Of a stretch of DNA of 64,000 bases, positions 12,190-24,736 are shown piece by piece (position 1 is the first letter of the stretch; each line of letters starts with the position of its first letter). The position numbers and the translations under genes were made by a program. The notes below the pieces were generated by a model. It had not been told where the DNA came from and ran no database searches. It saw nothing but the letters and a program-made list of their open reading frames with translations. The stretch comes from Massariosphaeria phaeospora. Taxonomy: Eukaryota > Ascomycota > Dothideomycetes > Pleosporales. The stretch is from positions 868,001 through 932,000 of the forward strand of contig JAADJZ010000016.1 in NCBI GenBank assembly GCA_011032825.1, written 5' to 3'.

Positions 12190-12490
12190 AAACAGCTATT
12201 AAAACAATATTCTTAAAGAGAAAGATAATATTACAAACAAAGACAATACTAGGTATTGTAAACTAAGCAACGACGTAAAAAAGTTGTTAAAGCTTGCTAG
12301 TGCGCAAAACAGAAGTATAGCAACGCGCAAAGCAAGATTAGGTAATTAAGAATTACATAACGTGCTTAGCACGCTTAGTAGTCTTGGTACTAAGCAAACT
12401 AAGCAAAAGTTGCTTAGTAAAATCAGCGTGCTTAGTACTAAGCACACTAAGCAAACTAAGTAAAACGCTTTTAGCAAAGAATTATAAAAC
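12190..12490 (+). repeat. Probable 3' LTR region of element B with CTTAGTACTAAGCA-type repeats
   Basis: The stretch TTACAAACAAAGACAATACT through about 12370 is repeated in inverted orientation at about 33400–33560. It is followed by several short CTTAG/CTAAG palindromic repeats (12362–12465). Its position downstream of the chromodomain fits a 3' LTR. The 5' partner lies outside the window, so boundaries cannot be proven. Confidence 0.4.
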
Positions 12491-12795
12491 TATATAGATT
12501 AGCAGAATTTTTTTTACAGTTTAGATTTTTTGTAGTTAACTTTTCTAAGTACATTTTATACATAGATTAGATCTATAAGCAACAAATTGTTACTTTGTTA
12601 TTCTATTCAAGATAAAATTGAGATTGTTTTTTTGTTGTTATTAAGCTTTTCGAACACAGAACAATTCTTTAGGTAGAATTTCTAAGTTCGATACTAGTAC
12701 TTTCGGTAAAAGAATACTTCTAATAACACTAAAGCGCTGTAAACGCTTTAGTAGCTACTTGCGCTAATTCTTTACTATACTCTATTGTACTACTA

Positions 12796-15700
12796 ACGTA
12801 AACAATTACTAAGTAGCTAATATTATCAAGTAGCTAGAAATCTCTTAGCACAACTAACTTATTTTAATAAATATTAAATTAATTGCTATTAAACAAGAAA
12901 CTTGCGTACGTCGTGCTAGCTTTAGATTTAAAAGCTTTTTTTGTATTTTTTTAGTAGGTTTAGGTATTGTGTTTTGTATTACTATAGTTTCTACAGCGCC
13001 GTAGAGCTAGTAGTGCTCTTTTTTAACTCTTTTTACTACGCGCTTTTTTAATAGCTAAAGCGCTGTAAACGCTTTAGTAGCTACTTGCGCTAATTTAGTA
13101 CTATACTCTATTGTACTACTATGCTAAATCTACTTTCTTTTGCGCAATTTTCGCTTAGTTATCTTTGCTAATTAATTTTTAAGCTCTTTAATATAGTAGT
13201 CTTTAAGCGCGTTTTAATGCAGCATTAATTCAGCTTCTTTTACAAGCTAAAAAAACTAATTTGCGCTAAAGTAAGCAATCTAGTAATAAAATCGCGTACT
13301 AGCTTTAATTGCGATTCAAATTTAAGTGTATTGCTTAGAGTTTTTAACTACTACGGCGTTTTTAGTGCGAAAAGTAGTAGTAGAGTACGCAGCTATATTT
13401 TAAAACAATTAAAAACTATTTACGCGTTAATAGAAACTAGCTTTAAAGCTTTAAAAGCTTTTTTATAGTTCTTTGTAGTAAACACTTTAAAAAACGCGTT
13501 TCTAAAAGCTAGCAAAAAGCTTTCTTTGTTAATATAAAAACGCGCTAGCGCGCTAAGTTTTAAACGCGTTAAAAGTACTTTAGCTTTAGCAGCAAAAAGC
13601 AAACTACATCTAGCAGCTAGAGAATATAAAATAAATAAGCTAGCATGCAAAGCGTAAAAATCTTGTTTTTAAAACAATAGTTTTTAAAATTCTAAAATTA
13701 GTAGCTTTTGTAGCTGTTTAAAATAAGTAGCTAATACTTTTCTACTTAACGCGCTTTTGTATGCGCGTTAAAATGCTTTAACTATTTAAAACTAAAAGCG
13801 TTGTTTGTCTAGCCGTTCTTAGAAACTAAAAGCTTTTAATTGCTAGGTATAAAGTTTTTCTTGTACTATGCTAAAATATAAACGCGCTTTTTGTAGATAA
13901 TAAATAGCAGAATTGCGTACCTTGCAGCGCAGATGCTTTGAATAACTATTACTTACTCTTAATTACCTAGCTAGATAAAATTAAGTTAAGTACGTTTTTA
14001 AAAGCTTGTAACAACTTTTATAAACCTAATTACGCTTATTTAAAAACTAGTTTTGTTGAAGTTGTACACTTTATTCTCGTAGATGCTAACTAGGCTTTAG
14101 TATTCTCAACTAGCTTAATCTACGCGCTAATTACTTTAGAATTTTCTTGTTGTATTCTTTGCTAGTTTTTTGCTCGATTAAAAGCTATTTTAAGCTCGCT
14201 TAAACGCGTTACAAATCTTGTAGCTTATTTTTTACCTACTAGCTTTTTACTTTGCGTAGCTACTAGTTTACAGCGCCGTAGAGCTAGTTGTGCTCTTTTT
14301 TAACTCTTTTTACTACGCGCTTTCTTTAGCGCTAATTCGTTACTATACTCTATTATGCTACTTGTTTAAATTCGCTTTTGTTTTTGTAATTTTCTTTTTG
14401 TTGCTTCTATAATAGTTTTTTTAAAGCTAGAGATTTAATCGCGTATTAGCTTAACTTAATAGGCTATCTAGTAGAACTCTTTAACAAGCTAGTTAACTCT
14501 ATTCTTTAGAAATAATAGAAAGAAACTAAGCTTAGTAGTAATAAGCTTTGATTGCAATCTAAATTCAAGCGTATTGCTTAGAGTCTTTAACTGCTACGGC
14601 GTTTCTAGTGCAAAAAGTAGTAGCAAAGTACGTAGCTGTACTTTAAAACAATTAAGTACTACTTACGCATTAATAGAAACTAGCTTTAAAGCTTTAAAAG
14701 CTTTTTTATAGTTTTTTGTTGTAAACACTTTAAAAAACGCGTTTTTAAAAGCTAGCAGAAAGCTTTCTTTGTTAATATAAAAGACGCGCTAGCGCGCTAA
14801 GTTCCAAACGCGTTAAGAGTACTTTAGTTTTAGCAGCAAAAAGCAAACTACATCTAGCAGCTAAAGAATATAAAATAAATAAGCTAGCATGCAAAGCGTA
14901 AGAATTTTGTTTTTAAAACAATAGTTTTTAAAATTCTAAGATTAGTAGCTCTTATAGCTATTTAGAATAAGCAGCTAATACTTTTCTACCTAACGCGCTT
15001 TTGTATGCGCGTTAAAATGCTTTAACTATTTAAAACTAAAAGCGTTGTTTGTCTAGCTGTTCTTAAAAACTAAAAGCTTTTAATTGCTAAGTATAAAATT
15101 CTTTTCGTACTATGCTAAGATGTAAACGCGCTTTTTGTAGATAATAAACAGCGAGATTGCGTACTTTGCGGCGCAAATGCTTTAAATAACTATTACTTAC
15201 TCTTAATTACCTAGCTGGATTAGATTAGGTTGAGTACGTTTTTAAAAGCTTGTAACAATTTTTATAAACCTAATTACGCTTATTTAAAAGCTAGTTTTAT
15301 TAAAGTTGTACATGTTATTCTCGTAGATGCTGTACTTAGCTTTAGTATTCTCAACAAGCTTGAACTACGCGCTAATTACTTTAAAATCTTTCTATTGTAT
15401 TCTCTGCTAGTTCTTTGCTTAATTGAAAGCTATTTTAAGCTCGCCTAAACGCGATACAAATCTTGTAGCATATTTTTTGCCTACTAGCTTTTTACTTTGC
15501 GTAGCTATTAGTTTATTTTCTATATCTTTTACTTTAGACAGCCGAAAGGCAAATTCTTGCGAATTAAAGTTGAGAATATGTTAAACAATTGTTTGCTCTT
15601 TAGTTGCAGTAAGCTTCTAGCAATTAAGTCGTGTTTAAAGTTAAAATGCAATTTTGTTAAGCTAATTAGAAAGTTTCTAGTAATTAACGTTAAACGATGC

Positions 15701-15885
15701 AGTAGCGCGTTGTAGACTTTAAAATTAGCTAGCTTTATAAGCTTAGATTGCGATATTAATTCTACTTTCTTGTTTAGTAAGTATTGCGTTGCTTAGTTAA
15801 AGCATCGTAGGCTAATAATAGAGTTGGTAGTGCTAAGAAAAAGTAGCTAGCTTGGTAATCTAGCTAGCTCGGTAATCTAATACGT
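12796..15885 (-). mobile_element. pogo/Fot-type DNA transposon with internal tandem duplication (family P)
   Basis: Terminal inverted repeats begin ACGTAAACAATTACTAAG at 12796 and, inverted, end in ATTACCGAGCTAGCTAG…ACGT at 15885. Both ends are flanked by TA (12794–12795 and 15886–15887), the Tc1/mariner-pogo target. At 3.09 kb it is longer than its sibling at 31312–33160 (1849 bp) because about 1277 bp is present twice: the CAGCGCCGTAGAGCTAG block occurs at 12994 and 14271. The minus strand carries DDE-transposase remnants. One surviving frame, 13420–13650, is a middle/C-terminal piece with KESFLLAFRNAFFKVF. RIP-dead. Confidence 0.75.
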
Positions 15886-15887
15886 TA

Positions 15888-16403
15888 GTTATAACGAGTT
15901 TATTAACCTAAAAGTAGTACCTATAACTTAACTTTAACCTACGCTTTGATTACTTTAACTCAACTTTAACTCTAGGTTTGTGCGACTTTAACTTAACTTA
16001 TACTTAACAATAGGTACTTTCTACCTATTCGCTAGCGTACTTAGTAAGCTTAAGTAGAAAGCTTTGCGCGTTAAAGTTAATAGCATACTCTTTAATTACT
16101 ATGTTTTTTGTTAAACAAAGTTTTATTAAGTTTAGTGTGCAATTGCGTTGTAAGAGTTTTTTAGCAAGCTAATAGTTTAGTGTTTTTTAAAGAACGTTGT
16201 AGATTAATGCAGCGCGTTGCTAAAAAAGTGTTGCGTTGCGTTAGATAGCCTAGATTGCAAGCTATATTTAGCTTTCGTTTAAAGCGCGTAGCGCGTTGTG
16301 TAGTTGAGCTATCGCGTAGTAGAGAGAAAGGAGCAGGTGTTGGTGGAGCGCTTGGCGCAGGTAAGCAACTCGCCTAGGTGAGCAACTCGCTAGGGATCTA
16401 CGT
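15888..16403. mobile_element. Truncated pogo-family E end plus TTAAC-rich repeat H
   Basis: 16063–16403 matches the 5' portion of family E (compare 51945–52286) and ends in the family E inverted repeat: GCAGGTAAGCAACTCGC…GATCTACGT, followed by TA at 16404. It is one of the less mutated copies (CTAGGGATCTACG). 15888–16062 carries the TTAACTT/AACTTAAGT-rich sequence ending TATTCGCTAGCGTA that recurs at 52290–52424. The end of this stretch is the sharp border between AT-rich DNA and the gene island. Confidence 0.65.
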
Positions 16404-16829
16404 TATAGTATATACAGCAGAGCTTTGTGCAAATAGAAGTAGACTACCTACCTAATGCTAGAATCTCCTAGGCAGTTAAGAGGATCGCCTATTAGCAACG
16501 AATTAGGACAGTGGGGTGGCGCAGGGTCGGTGAAGCTGAAGCCATCGGCTACACACCAGATTTGTACCACGACGCATTCAGTCCCCCATATTTCGTCCCA
16601 ATTCATCCCTTTTTACCCAAATCTCGTGGATTCTGTTGAGCTACGCTCTATACCGCTTTGGGCAATCGAGATTGGCAAGCAAATGACAAGAGGAGGTGGC
16701 AACGCGCTTGAACTGGAGCTCCTTTAGCGGGTAGTTTCGAATCGAGGCTGTGTCGACAGATAGCGAGAATTGAACACGACAAGCCTCGTCGGCGTACCGA
16801 TGAGGAGCAATCATTAGACCACGTTCAAA
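16404..16829. other. Intergenic, no gene seen
   Basis: Base composition returns to about 50% GC within a few tens of bases. Short ORFs here show no domain, signal peptide or coding periodicity I can support. An 8-bp hairpin with one mismatch around a four-base loop lies near 16775–16796; I considered and rejected a tRNA there. Confidence 0.6.
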
Positions 16830-19152
16830 ACCTGACCGCTGTTGAGTAAGAATCAAAGGAGAGTGCTGTTGAGCGTTTGGCTATGATGCAAGCGACTACG
16901 TCATCACAGGAGGAATGGTAGCAAAACATGCAAGATGTAGGGGAGCGAACGGAACTAAAGCAAAACAAGTTGATGCTCATGAGTGTGTCGGCAACAGATG
17001 AGGAGTCTGTACGTTTGGTACCGCAACAAGCGTCTGTTGAGAAGGTGGAATGATGCGCAGCCGCCATGATTGTCAACGAAGGGCGCGTTGTTTCCAGCTA
17101 CATCGACATGCTGAAAAGCGCCTCGTTATTCTAAACATTGAAGGCAGGAAACAAGCCTCTCAAGAAATCTCGTGGCCCCTGTTGAAACGACAGATTTCGC
17201 TGTTATGACTCTCGTTCTCCCGTCGCTGCTTCACGGAAATCAGCGCTCATTCACTGCTTATACAGAGCAGTATTTACTGGCAATCGAAACTTGATCGAAT
17301 TACTCAAACAGAATGGCGCGGACATCAACGAGCAAGACGGTACTGGTCGCACAGCCATGCATTTGGCCGTTGCAAGTCACGATGACGCCATACAGAGTTT
17401 CCTCATAGAATCTCGACCCAAACCCGACCTCTCGCTGGCAGATTACAATGGGTCGACGGTGCTTCCCGAAGCTGTTTCAAGCTGGGATGTGGAATCAGAT
17501 AGTTTCAAGTCGGGAAGCAAGTCCAGTACGGAGGTCCTACTTAAGGAGAACGTGGATGTAGATGCCCGAAACAATACCGGAAATTCGCCTTTACATCTTG
17601 CTGCCAGCTAGGTTAATTCCTCGATTTTCGACCTTTTGCTTCAAGCCGGCGCCAACGTTGATACGTGTAACAATCGCGAGGAGGCAGCGGTACATACCGG
17701 CGCTGGTGGTAATAAGGTCGAGAACCTGCACCGTCTCTTGGAAGCGGGCGCATTCGCAGGGCCAAATAACTCAGACTTGCGTAGCTCGCCATTGCACTCC
17801 TCTGCTTCGAGGGGTCATATGGAGTCCGTTAAAATGCTCCTCAAACAGCCTGGTGTCGACATAAACGCCACCGATGGGAAAAACCGAACTGCCTCACATT
17901 GCGTTCTGCAGGATGATATTGCCAGCTCCTGCGTGAAGGAGCTTCTCCACGCACACGCTGACGCCGATATTGCATAATTATGGGGAGACCCCATTGTATC
18001 TAGCGATCCGTCGGCGAAACTATGCCTTTATCGAGATTCTCCTATCCCGAAATGTGAAAGTGAACATCAGCAACAATGCAGGTGTCAGTCCTCTTCATGT
18101 CGCCGTCGCCAAGGGCATGAACTCCGTCGTAAAGCAGCTTTGTAAGATGAGTGCGAACGCGAACGCCGGTACTAGCAGTAAACGGAGAATCAACCCTTTG
18201 ATGATCGCGATAGTCAACCTACAAAGCGTGCTATCGTTGAAATTCTAGTAGCACATGGGGCCAAAACCTGTGCTGTGGACGCCAACGACAGAAACATCAT
18301 TGACATCGCGGTGAGATACGGCAAGCTGAAGTTTCCACGCTGGCTCTCATCTCGACTTTTATTTAAAGACTTCAACAAGCTTGCTCGCGGACCCATCTGC
18401 GATCAGATGATCGAAAATAAGGAAAAGGAGCATTACCAGCAGGTAGCTGCGGCTACCATTCTGCGCACCAGTCATAGAATCAAAATCGAGAATTCGAAAG
18501 CCAGGCAACGGCGGAGCATCGAAGATGACGACGATGACCAGATCGAGACCTCTAACAAGGCAATGAGAAGGATAGACGAGGCAGAGGCATCTTCAGAGGA
18601 TGCTAACTTGACACATGACAAGCCCGATATCGCACCTATTCTTCAGTCCCTATTCCAAGGTCAGACGGGTTCTGTGATGGTCAGCCCTTCAGGATACATA
18701 AATCCACCGGGGTCAGAAGCAGCGCAGCCAGAGCCATATGTCCCTAAACCTGGAACAATTACACTCGACATGCTGATTCCTCCTTCTCTGCGTATGCGAC
18801 CGGCGGATTCGCGCGACTTAGCGAACAGCGCAACCACAGAGTTGACTAGACGCACCCCAGTCAAAAATCTTTCTGACATACAAGCCCGTGTCGTCGCAGT
18901 TACTCCGCATATAGACGTGCTCGGCAAATTCTTCGCGGTGCTCCCGTACCCGATGATCAGGTCAGTGCTGCCCGAGCATACCTGCTTGATCTTACTGGTG
19001 TCGACTATTGGGGTGCTGGTTTCGAGGAAAATCTATTCGACCAGACGGATGAGGAAGAAGCGGCAGAACGTCAGGAAGACATAGGGCGTCCAATCAACCA
19101 AGAGGACGCGACCAGGTCATTTATAGAGACTATGGGATGTTCAACGCAGTAG
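16830..19152 (+). pseudogene. STAND/ankyrin-repeat protein, broken
   Basis: Coding-like sequence runs throughout but is broken. An N-terminal helical stretch (ATTSSQEEW, QNMQDVGERTELKQ, 16865–17050) has in-frame stops at 16919, 17051, 17132 and 17183. From 17290 come ankyrin repeats: NLIELLKQNGADINEQDGTGR, TGNSPLHLAAS, GHMESVKMLLKQPGVDINA, GETPLYLAIRR, GVSPLHVAVAKGM and VEILVAHGAK. These are interrupted by TAG at 17609 and by frame changes near 17970 and 18220. The tail (18275–18960) is acidic and Ser-rich. A further frame change near 18930 leads into ARAYLLDLTGVDYWGAGF, ending at TAG 19150–19152. Ankyrin tails occur on fungal NLR-like/STAND proteins; I see no NACHT motif here. Several breaks could be missed introns, but the stops within repeats argue for a pseudogene. 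Confidence 0.8.
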
Positions 19153-21661
19153 CTCGGGCACACATAAATAACGGTCGCAATCCCGCTTTTGCGTGCGCGA
19201 AGGAAATCCAAGGAAAAGGGAGCATCGGCTTTGAAGGCTGTAGCTGTACACGGAGTTCTGTCCACCCGCTTGCAGCATGTAACTAGTTCTCTATTTCTAT
19301 TTAGTTTTCCTCGAATTCTCTCTTGATCCAATACTCCCATTGCACATCACACACAACTTATCGCTGACTTCTCCCCATTTCTCACAGAACAGCACGTTTA
19401 CTCCCACCGTCATACGCTGCCGTCGTACTAAGCCTTGTATCCACCACATTTGAGCCCAGCATCCCTGCCATTATAGAGACGTTGAACACGGCGCCGATTT
19501 ATTTGAAACCAGGCAGGACCCATGCGAAGCAATCGTGGTAAGGCCTACGTGGGCTTACTAACTTCGATACCAGCTTAATCGACCGTAAACAGATATAAGA
19601 AGCAAGCAGCGTTGGGAAACAAAGAGTGGTCGCAACGTGACTTTTCCGGTCAGCGCCCATACCGAAGAGAGTTATAACGAGCGTTATCCCCTCGAGGCTT
19701 CATCACTGTACCCACGCATGCGGACATTATTCTTCTCCAATAGGTTTTGGAAACAGAGGGCAAAACCACATGATACGTACCCGCGAACTTATCTTAGACG
19801 CTGCTCTGTGCGTGGTACAGTTCTAGCAGACCTTTGTAGTAACCTGTAGATGGGCGCGTAAATTTATACATTATCATCCTGCGATGAGTGTCCCTAGGTA
19901 TCTCTCACATCACGTGAGGCTTCCCCGGGTCTTGGCGCTCCTGATTAGCCGGTGCCTAAAGCCAGCACGTGGTCCAAACCTTAACCTCTTTATAACCTCT
20001 AGCTCAGTTTGGAACCGACATCCCCGGCTGGTAGGATCGACGACTAAAAGGAGGCGATGACATATAGCATGTAACGTCTACTGGGATTGGCGGAGATACT
20101 CGGGCGACAACCTTTGGTGTTGATGGCAGTTGGCGTTGGCCGTGTCGGAGGGCTGCACTCGTGCGGAAGCGGGATCTCCGGAACTAAACTGAACACGTTC
20201 TGTCTTGTAGAATTAAGTAAACGCTGTGTGTAGAATTGTAGCTTTCTTTAGTTATATTGCTGTGTTAAATAATCCTTTTAGAGGCGCGCAAATTTATCTC
20301 TTCAGTTCCAGAGGATTCGTTTCCGGAAGAGGCCGGTGTCGGAGGGGCTAGACTGTTCCCTGGTAAAGGCGGTGAGAGAATGTCCTGGAGATGGCAGGCG
20401 ATCTTGGCGGGTTTGCGGGGAGAAAGTCTGGAGAGGCCTGGAGAGGTGATGGGACACGTGCGATGGGATGGGATGGATTGGCGATGGGGTAAATGGGTAT
20501 AGGTATGGTAGGGCTTACGATGCGATGGGGCTGCTGCGCTGGGGGTGATTGTTTGCTTGTTTGTTGGAGTTGTACGGATGGACGGACGGAGTATGTAAGG
20601 GTGGGATGGTTGGGGTTGTGCGAGATAGGGTTGTGGTACAGGTTTGAGGTTGAGGGGAGTGCCTCACAGTTTCCGTGTCGTCCAAAGTACCTAGAGCTAC
20701 AATAGCTTCTCACTGCGCAACAACATCTATCGGTGACGCACCGCCGCCAATACCAGTACCTAACAGCAATTCACAGCTTGGCTTAGAGTTGGGGTCGAGC
20801 GCAGCGAAGCGTCACCAGCGCCGCGATAGTGAGGCAGATCAGGCTAGCTATCGCAGCACTCCCAGCGTGGCCCTAATAATTTTACGTTCATCTAGCACTA
20901 GTGGGGGTCGCGGAGGCATCATTGGCCGGGCGCGTCCCTTATCAAACTGGCGATCCGGACGGCATATTCAGATGATGCGCCGCTAGACCGCTTTCTATTA
21001 TTTCACGTAACCGTTATGGAGCACAGGCCACGCCAGGCACATGTGCGGAAACGCAACTCTCAAAAGACTCGCGCAGCGCTCACAGCTCCAGCTAGCAATT
21101 CCACGACACCACACCTCCGCCCCCCCCGAAAGACTATGTGTCTGGCACCCGCTGCTGCCCCCGCCTGCTAGGTCGTTTGTCCCCGCCCTCGAGCGCGCCT
21201 GCCAGCCGCCGTTTCCGCCCGCACGCCCGCCCGCACCCTCTCCTCCGCGAACCCTTCAATGACGGCACGCAGCATCTACTATCTCATGCTGCTCGCTGCG
21301 ATAACCGGCAATTTAGGCCCCTAATCGGGCTCCCTCAGCAACTGCCTGCCGTCCGCACGCATCACCCCATCCATCCCACTGCCCTCCATATCACACTCGC
21401 AGACTCCCACGCGATAAGCCCGCACGATATCCCGATCTGGAGCTTCACGTACAGCAAGCGTCGTGTGACTGGTGCCTCCCCACCTACTGCGACTCACACG
21501 CACCCCTAGCTATCCTGCGGACACTAGCCACGGGCTGACCCGCAGATTGATACCCAGCGTCGACACCCAGCCCGTTGGCGCAACTGCCCCCCCGTGGACC
21601 CGCAGACTTCGGACGCTTGACCTTCTTATCTCGAACGAACCATACGGGCCCGTCGATCGAG
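19153..21661. other. Intergenic, no gene supported
   Basis: 2.5 kb of mixed composition. 20340–20700 is G-rich (GGGATGG/GGTATGG runs) and 21110–21260 is C-rich low-complexity (CCCGCCCGCACGCC-type). The latter probably belongs to the 5' leader and promoter of the regulator starting at 21662. ORFs in this stretch are compositional and show no conserved motif. Confidence 0.55.
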
Positions 21662-24182
21662 ATGACGACCGCCGTGGCTATACAGCCCGCCATGCCGCGC
21701 GCGGCACCCATCCCCATCGCCGCCGCCCGCCCTCGCAAAGAGAAGCCCCCGCCAGCTGGGAAGGAGAACATCGTGTCGGGCAAGCCAGTTTCCGCAACTG
21801 CTGGCCCTGTTGCCAACATCCGCACGCGGAGAGAGAGACCTTGTGACGCGTGCCGGAGACGAAAGAGCCGCTGTGTGATACACGAGGGCGCCGTGCTGTG
21901 TGTCTTGTGCGACTTCCACAAGCAGGAGTGCACCTTTGTCCAGAGCCCGCTGCCTAGAAAACGCAAGGTCGTCGACGGCGGCAAGAAGGACTCGCCCAAC
22001 AACCAGAAGAAGAGGTATGTCTGTTTCCTAAGCCCTGCCCTAGGGGTCTCGCCTGGATTCAATGTCGTTGTTTCGTTTCGCTACACCTCATTTGTTCTTG
22101 GCAGGATCTGCGCACACTCGGAACACTTCCACTCAAACTCGATTTCTTTTGCCTGCTGTCGGGCGCTGATCGTCCGACTATGTGGAATTGATGCACATCC
22201 AGGTGTCGTGTGTCGTTATCGTGCAGTCGAGTCCTAACGGCTAATCCGTGCTAGCAGATCAGTCGAAGCAGAGCCGCCTCCACTAGCGTTGCCGACGCCC
22301 ACGATAACTGCCACCGCGCCAAGCCCACCACCTCCGCAATTGCCTTTGGCTAGCGCACGGGCACATATCGCACACCTGGGCGAGACGCTGGGGCTGCAAC
22401 GACGTCAGCATAGCAGGTACATTGGGTTAAGTTCTCCTTTTGACTCTATTCTTATCGGGCTATCTCACTTTGATACCCGCAACGAATCCACTTTCGACCT
22501 TGGTACGCTTCGCCGAGTGAATGACCATGAATGCTTCATCATGTTGCCTGATGAAAATACTCAAGAATATGCGGACGAGGTCGACACATTGAACCAAGTC
22601 GAACGCCTCGTTCACCCGCATGGACCTTCCCTTCTCAATCTTTACTTTCGTATTGTGCACCCGAGCTTTCCCATCGTCCAGAAGCACCTCTTCGTCGAGA
22701 GATACCGGAATGGCGACCGCACCTTTTCCCCGTCGCTCATGGCCGGCATGTACATTCTTGCCCTCAACTGGTGGTCGATTGATCCGAAGTTGGCCAGTTA
22801 CCCCAAGCCTGATTCAGCTCAACTGGAAGCTATTGCCATGCGATCACTGACCGTCGCCATGGAAAGGCCGAAGCTCTCGACCATCCAGGCCGGACTATTG
22901 TTGCTGCAACGCCCAGAAGCCGACTCTTGGAGCTTGACTACGCAATTGGTGGCTATTGGTCAAGAACTGGGGTTACATCTCGACTGTTCATCATGGTCAA
23001 TTCCTCTGTGGGAGCGCGGTCTGCGCAAACGCATCGCGTGTGCTTTGTATATGCAGGATAAATGGAGTTCTCTCATCCATGGCCGGCCGTCACATATCTT
23101 CAGTGCGAATTGGGCGGTACGGCCCATCAACGACGATGACTTCAAGGAAGAAGGCGACGGCTACGATACGCGACAGGAGGAGTCTGAAGAGGAGAAGGAA
23201 GATAATGAGCGAGGGCAGGTCTTGTTTGCGGAGATGATCGGCCTGACAGAGATCATGGCCGAAGTGATGGATACGTTCTATACCCAAGTCGCGATCCACG
23301 ACTTCAAGAATGCAGGGCAGAAATCGACAGAATTGATTTTGGCCCGTGCGAAACCTGTACAGATCAAGTTGAGGAACTGGCATGAGAAACTGCCGCAGTC
23401 AGTCAAGATGCATGCGCCGACCAAGAGCAAGCTCTGCTCGACTGGTAAGTTAGTAACGTCCAGAGATTGATATTTTATTCACAAGTCCAGGCTATCTTCA
23501 CCTGGCGTACTTCGCAACCGAAATCACCCTCCACCGACGCATCGTGCAGTCCCTCGACCCCACCAACCACGACCCCTACGGCTTCTTCATGTGCCGCAAC
23601 GCCGCCAAAACACGCCTCATCTCCGCCATGGACTTCGTCAACCGGCTCAAGCCCGAACACCTCCAATCCTTCTGGTACTTTGCCTCGAAGATCAACTTTA
23701 CGCTTATCGGCACCTTCGGCTCGCTGCTCTGGGCCACGGCCCCAACGCAGGAAGAAGCCGAGTTCTACAAGACGCGTCTGCGCGAGTACCGCTGGACTCT
23801 CAGCGTCTCCAGCAAGCGCGCCGAGTTCCTCGACTACGCCGTCGCCATGCTGGACGCTAGCCGCGCTATGCTGAATAACCTCGCTGAGAAACCGAGCCTC
23901 GCGCAGCAGATCAGCAGTGCGGGCGTGCCGCCGGCGGCGGCGTCGTCGTCGTCGCATATGATGGGGCCGCCGTATGGTAGTGGTGGTGGCTATATGGAGC
24001 CGCAGAGCCCCGAGGATGTCGATATGGATGATGAGGGCTTGGAGTTGAGCCGCATGCATAGCGGAGATAGTTTTCAGGGGTTTGGGAGTGAGGGGTATGA
24101 GCAGTTTGGCGGGAGTCGGTCCGGCAGTGGGAGGCAGACGGCCGAGGGGAGTTTGGTGGGGGATACGCCGCAGTCGCGGTGA
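21662..24182 (+). CDS. Zn2Cys6 transcription factor, DAL81/TamA-like, three exons
   Basis: Nuclear DNA-binding regulator. Exons 21662–22014, 22258–23444 and 23491–24182 join in frame to 743 residues. Intron 1 is GTATGT…GCAG (243 bp) and intron 2 is GTAAGT…CCAG (46 bp). The N-terminal Zn2Cys6 cluster is at residues 61–90: C-x2-C-x6-C-x8-C-x2-C-x6-C with CDACRRRKSRC, followed by basic PLPRKRK (97–103). The middle carries the fungal-specific TF domain: FRIVHPSFPIVQKHLF, GQELGLHLDCSSW, LYMQDKWSSLIHGRP. An acidic stretch (EEGDGYDTRQEESEEEKEDNE) and a Gly/Ser-rich, acidic tail follow. The cluster and TF domain resemble the nitrogen co-activator DAL81/TamA as I remember it; the fungal Zn2Cys6 assignment is much safer than the subfamily. 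Start ATG 21662 follows stops and non-ATG codons in that frame. Confidence 0.88.
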
Positions 24183-24552
24183 GGGGGGTGGATAGATGGT
24201 GGATAAAAGTGATGTGGGATAGACTTTTGCTGTTGTTGTTACTGTTGTTATTTACGGGTGTTGTTATTTACTGGTGGGAGAGGAGAGGAAAGTGGATACG
24301 ATATGTTAGAGATATTAGGGATAGTTGCTGTTTGTTGCTTTGTTTGGTTTGTCAGTTGCATTTATTAGCTAGCTAGCTGGCTGCGCATGTAGGTGCTCGG
24401 CGGTGGGGTCTGGGACGATTGATTGATTGGTTGATTGATGCATTATTTGGTTGGTAGATATCTTAGCGACCTGATAGAGGATGATGAATGTCATGTCATG
24501 ATGATGATCAGGACGACTCTCTTTTGGACTAGCGGGGGGATTGGGTTGGGCA
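24183..24552. other. 3' flank of the regulator
   Basis: T/G-rich low-complexity sequence (TTGTTGTTACTGTTG) with GATTGATTGGTTGATTG repeats near 24418–24440. No gene seen. It ends at the first unit of the mini-gene array. Confidence 0.6.
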
Positions 24553-24736
24553 TATAAGCCCCTCAATTGCCGCACAAATCTACCTTGCTTTTTACTCAAG
24601 CATACTTTCGATAGAGAGGGCTTTCTAAAAAATTCTCCAGCCTCTTCGTATGGAGGGGTGGGTCGCTTTTGGTTGGAAAACATATAGGCAGCAGTGTTAT
24701 GTGTGTTATAAGGGCGAGGGCGAGGGTTGTTCATGA
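24553..24736 (+). other. Mini-gene unit 1
   Basis: TATAAGCCCC at 24553, TCTAAAAAA at 24624–24632, ATG at 24650 (97 nt after the TATA box). The ORF of 28 codons begins MEGWVAFGWK and ends at TGA 24734–24736. Confidence 0.6.

Noticed and set aside
16760..16830. tRNA-like sequence on the minus strand (GGTCTAATGATT, GTTCAATTC)
   Set aside because: D-loop- and T-loop-like strings are present but the anticodon arm folds as an 8-bp stem with a four-base loop and no acceptor stem closes, so no cloverleaf.
20348..20713. Pro/Ser-rich 121-codon ORF
   Set aside because: Translation of G-rich simple repeats, no conserved feature.
21484..22062. 192-codon minus-strand ORF
   Set aside because: Opposite to exon 1 of the Zn2Cys6 gene, open only because of GC-rich composition.
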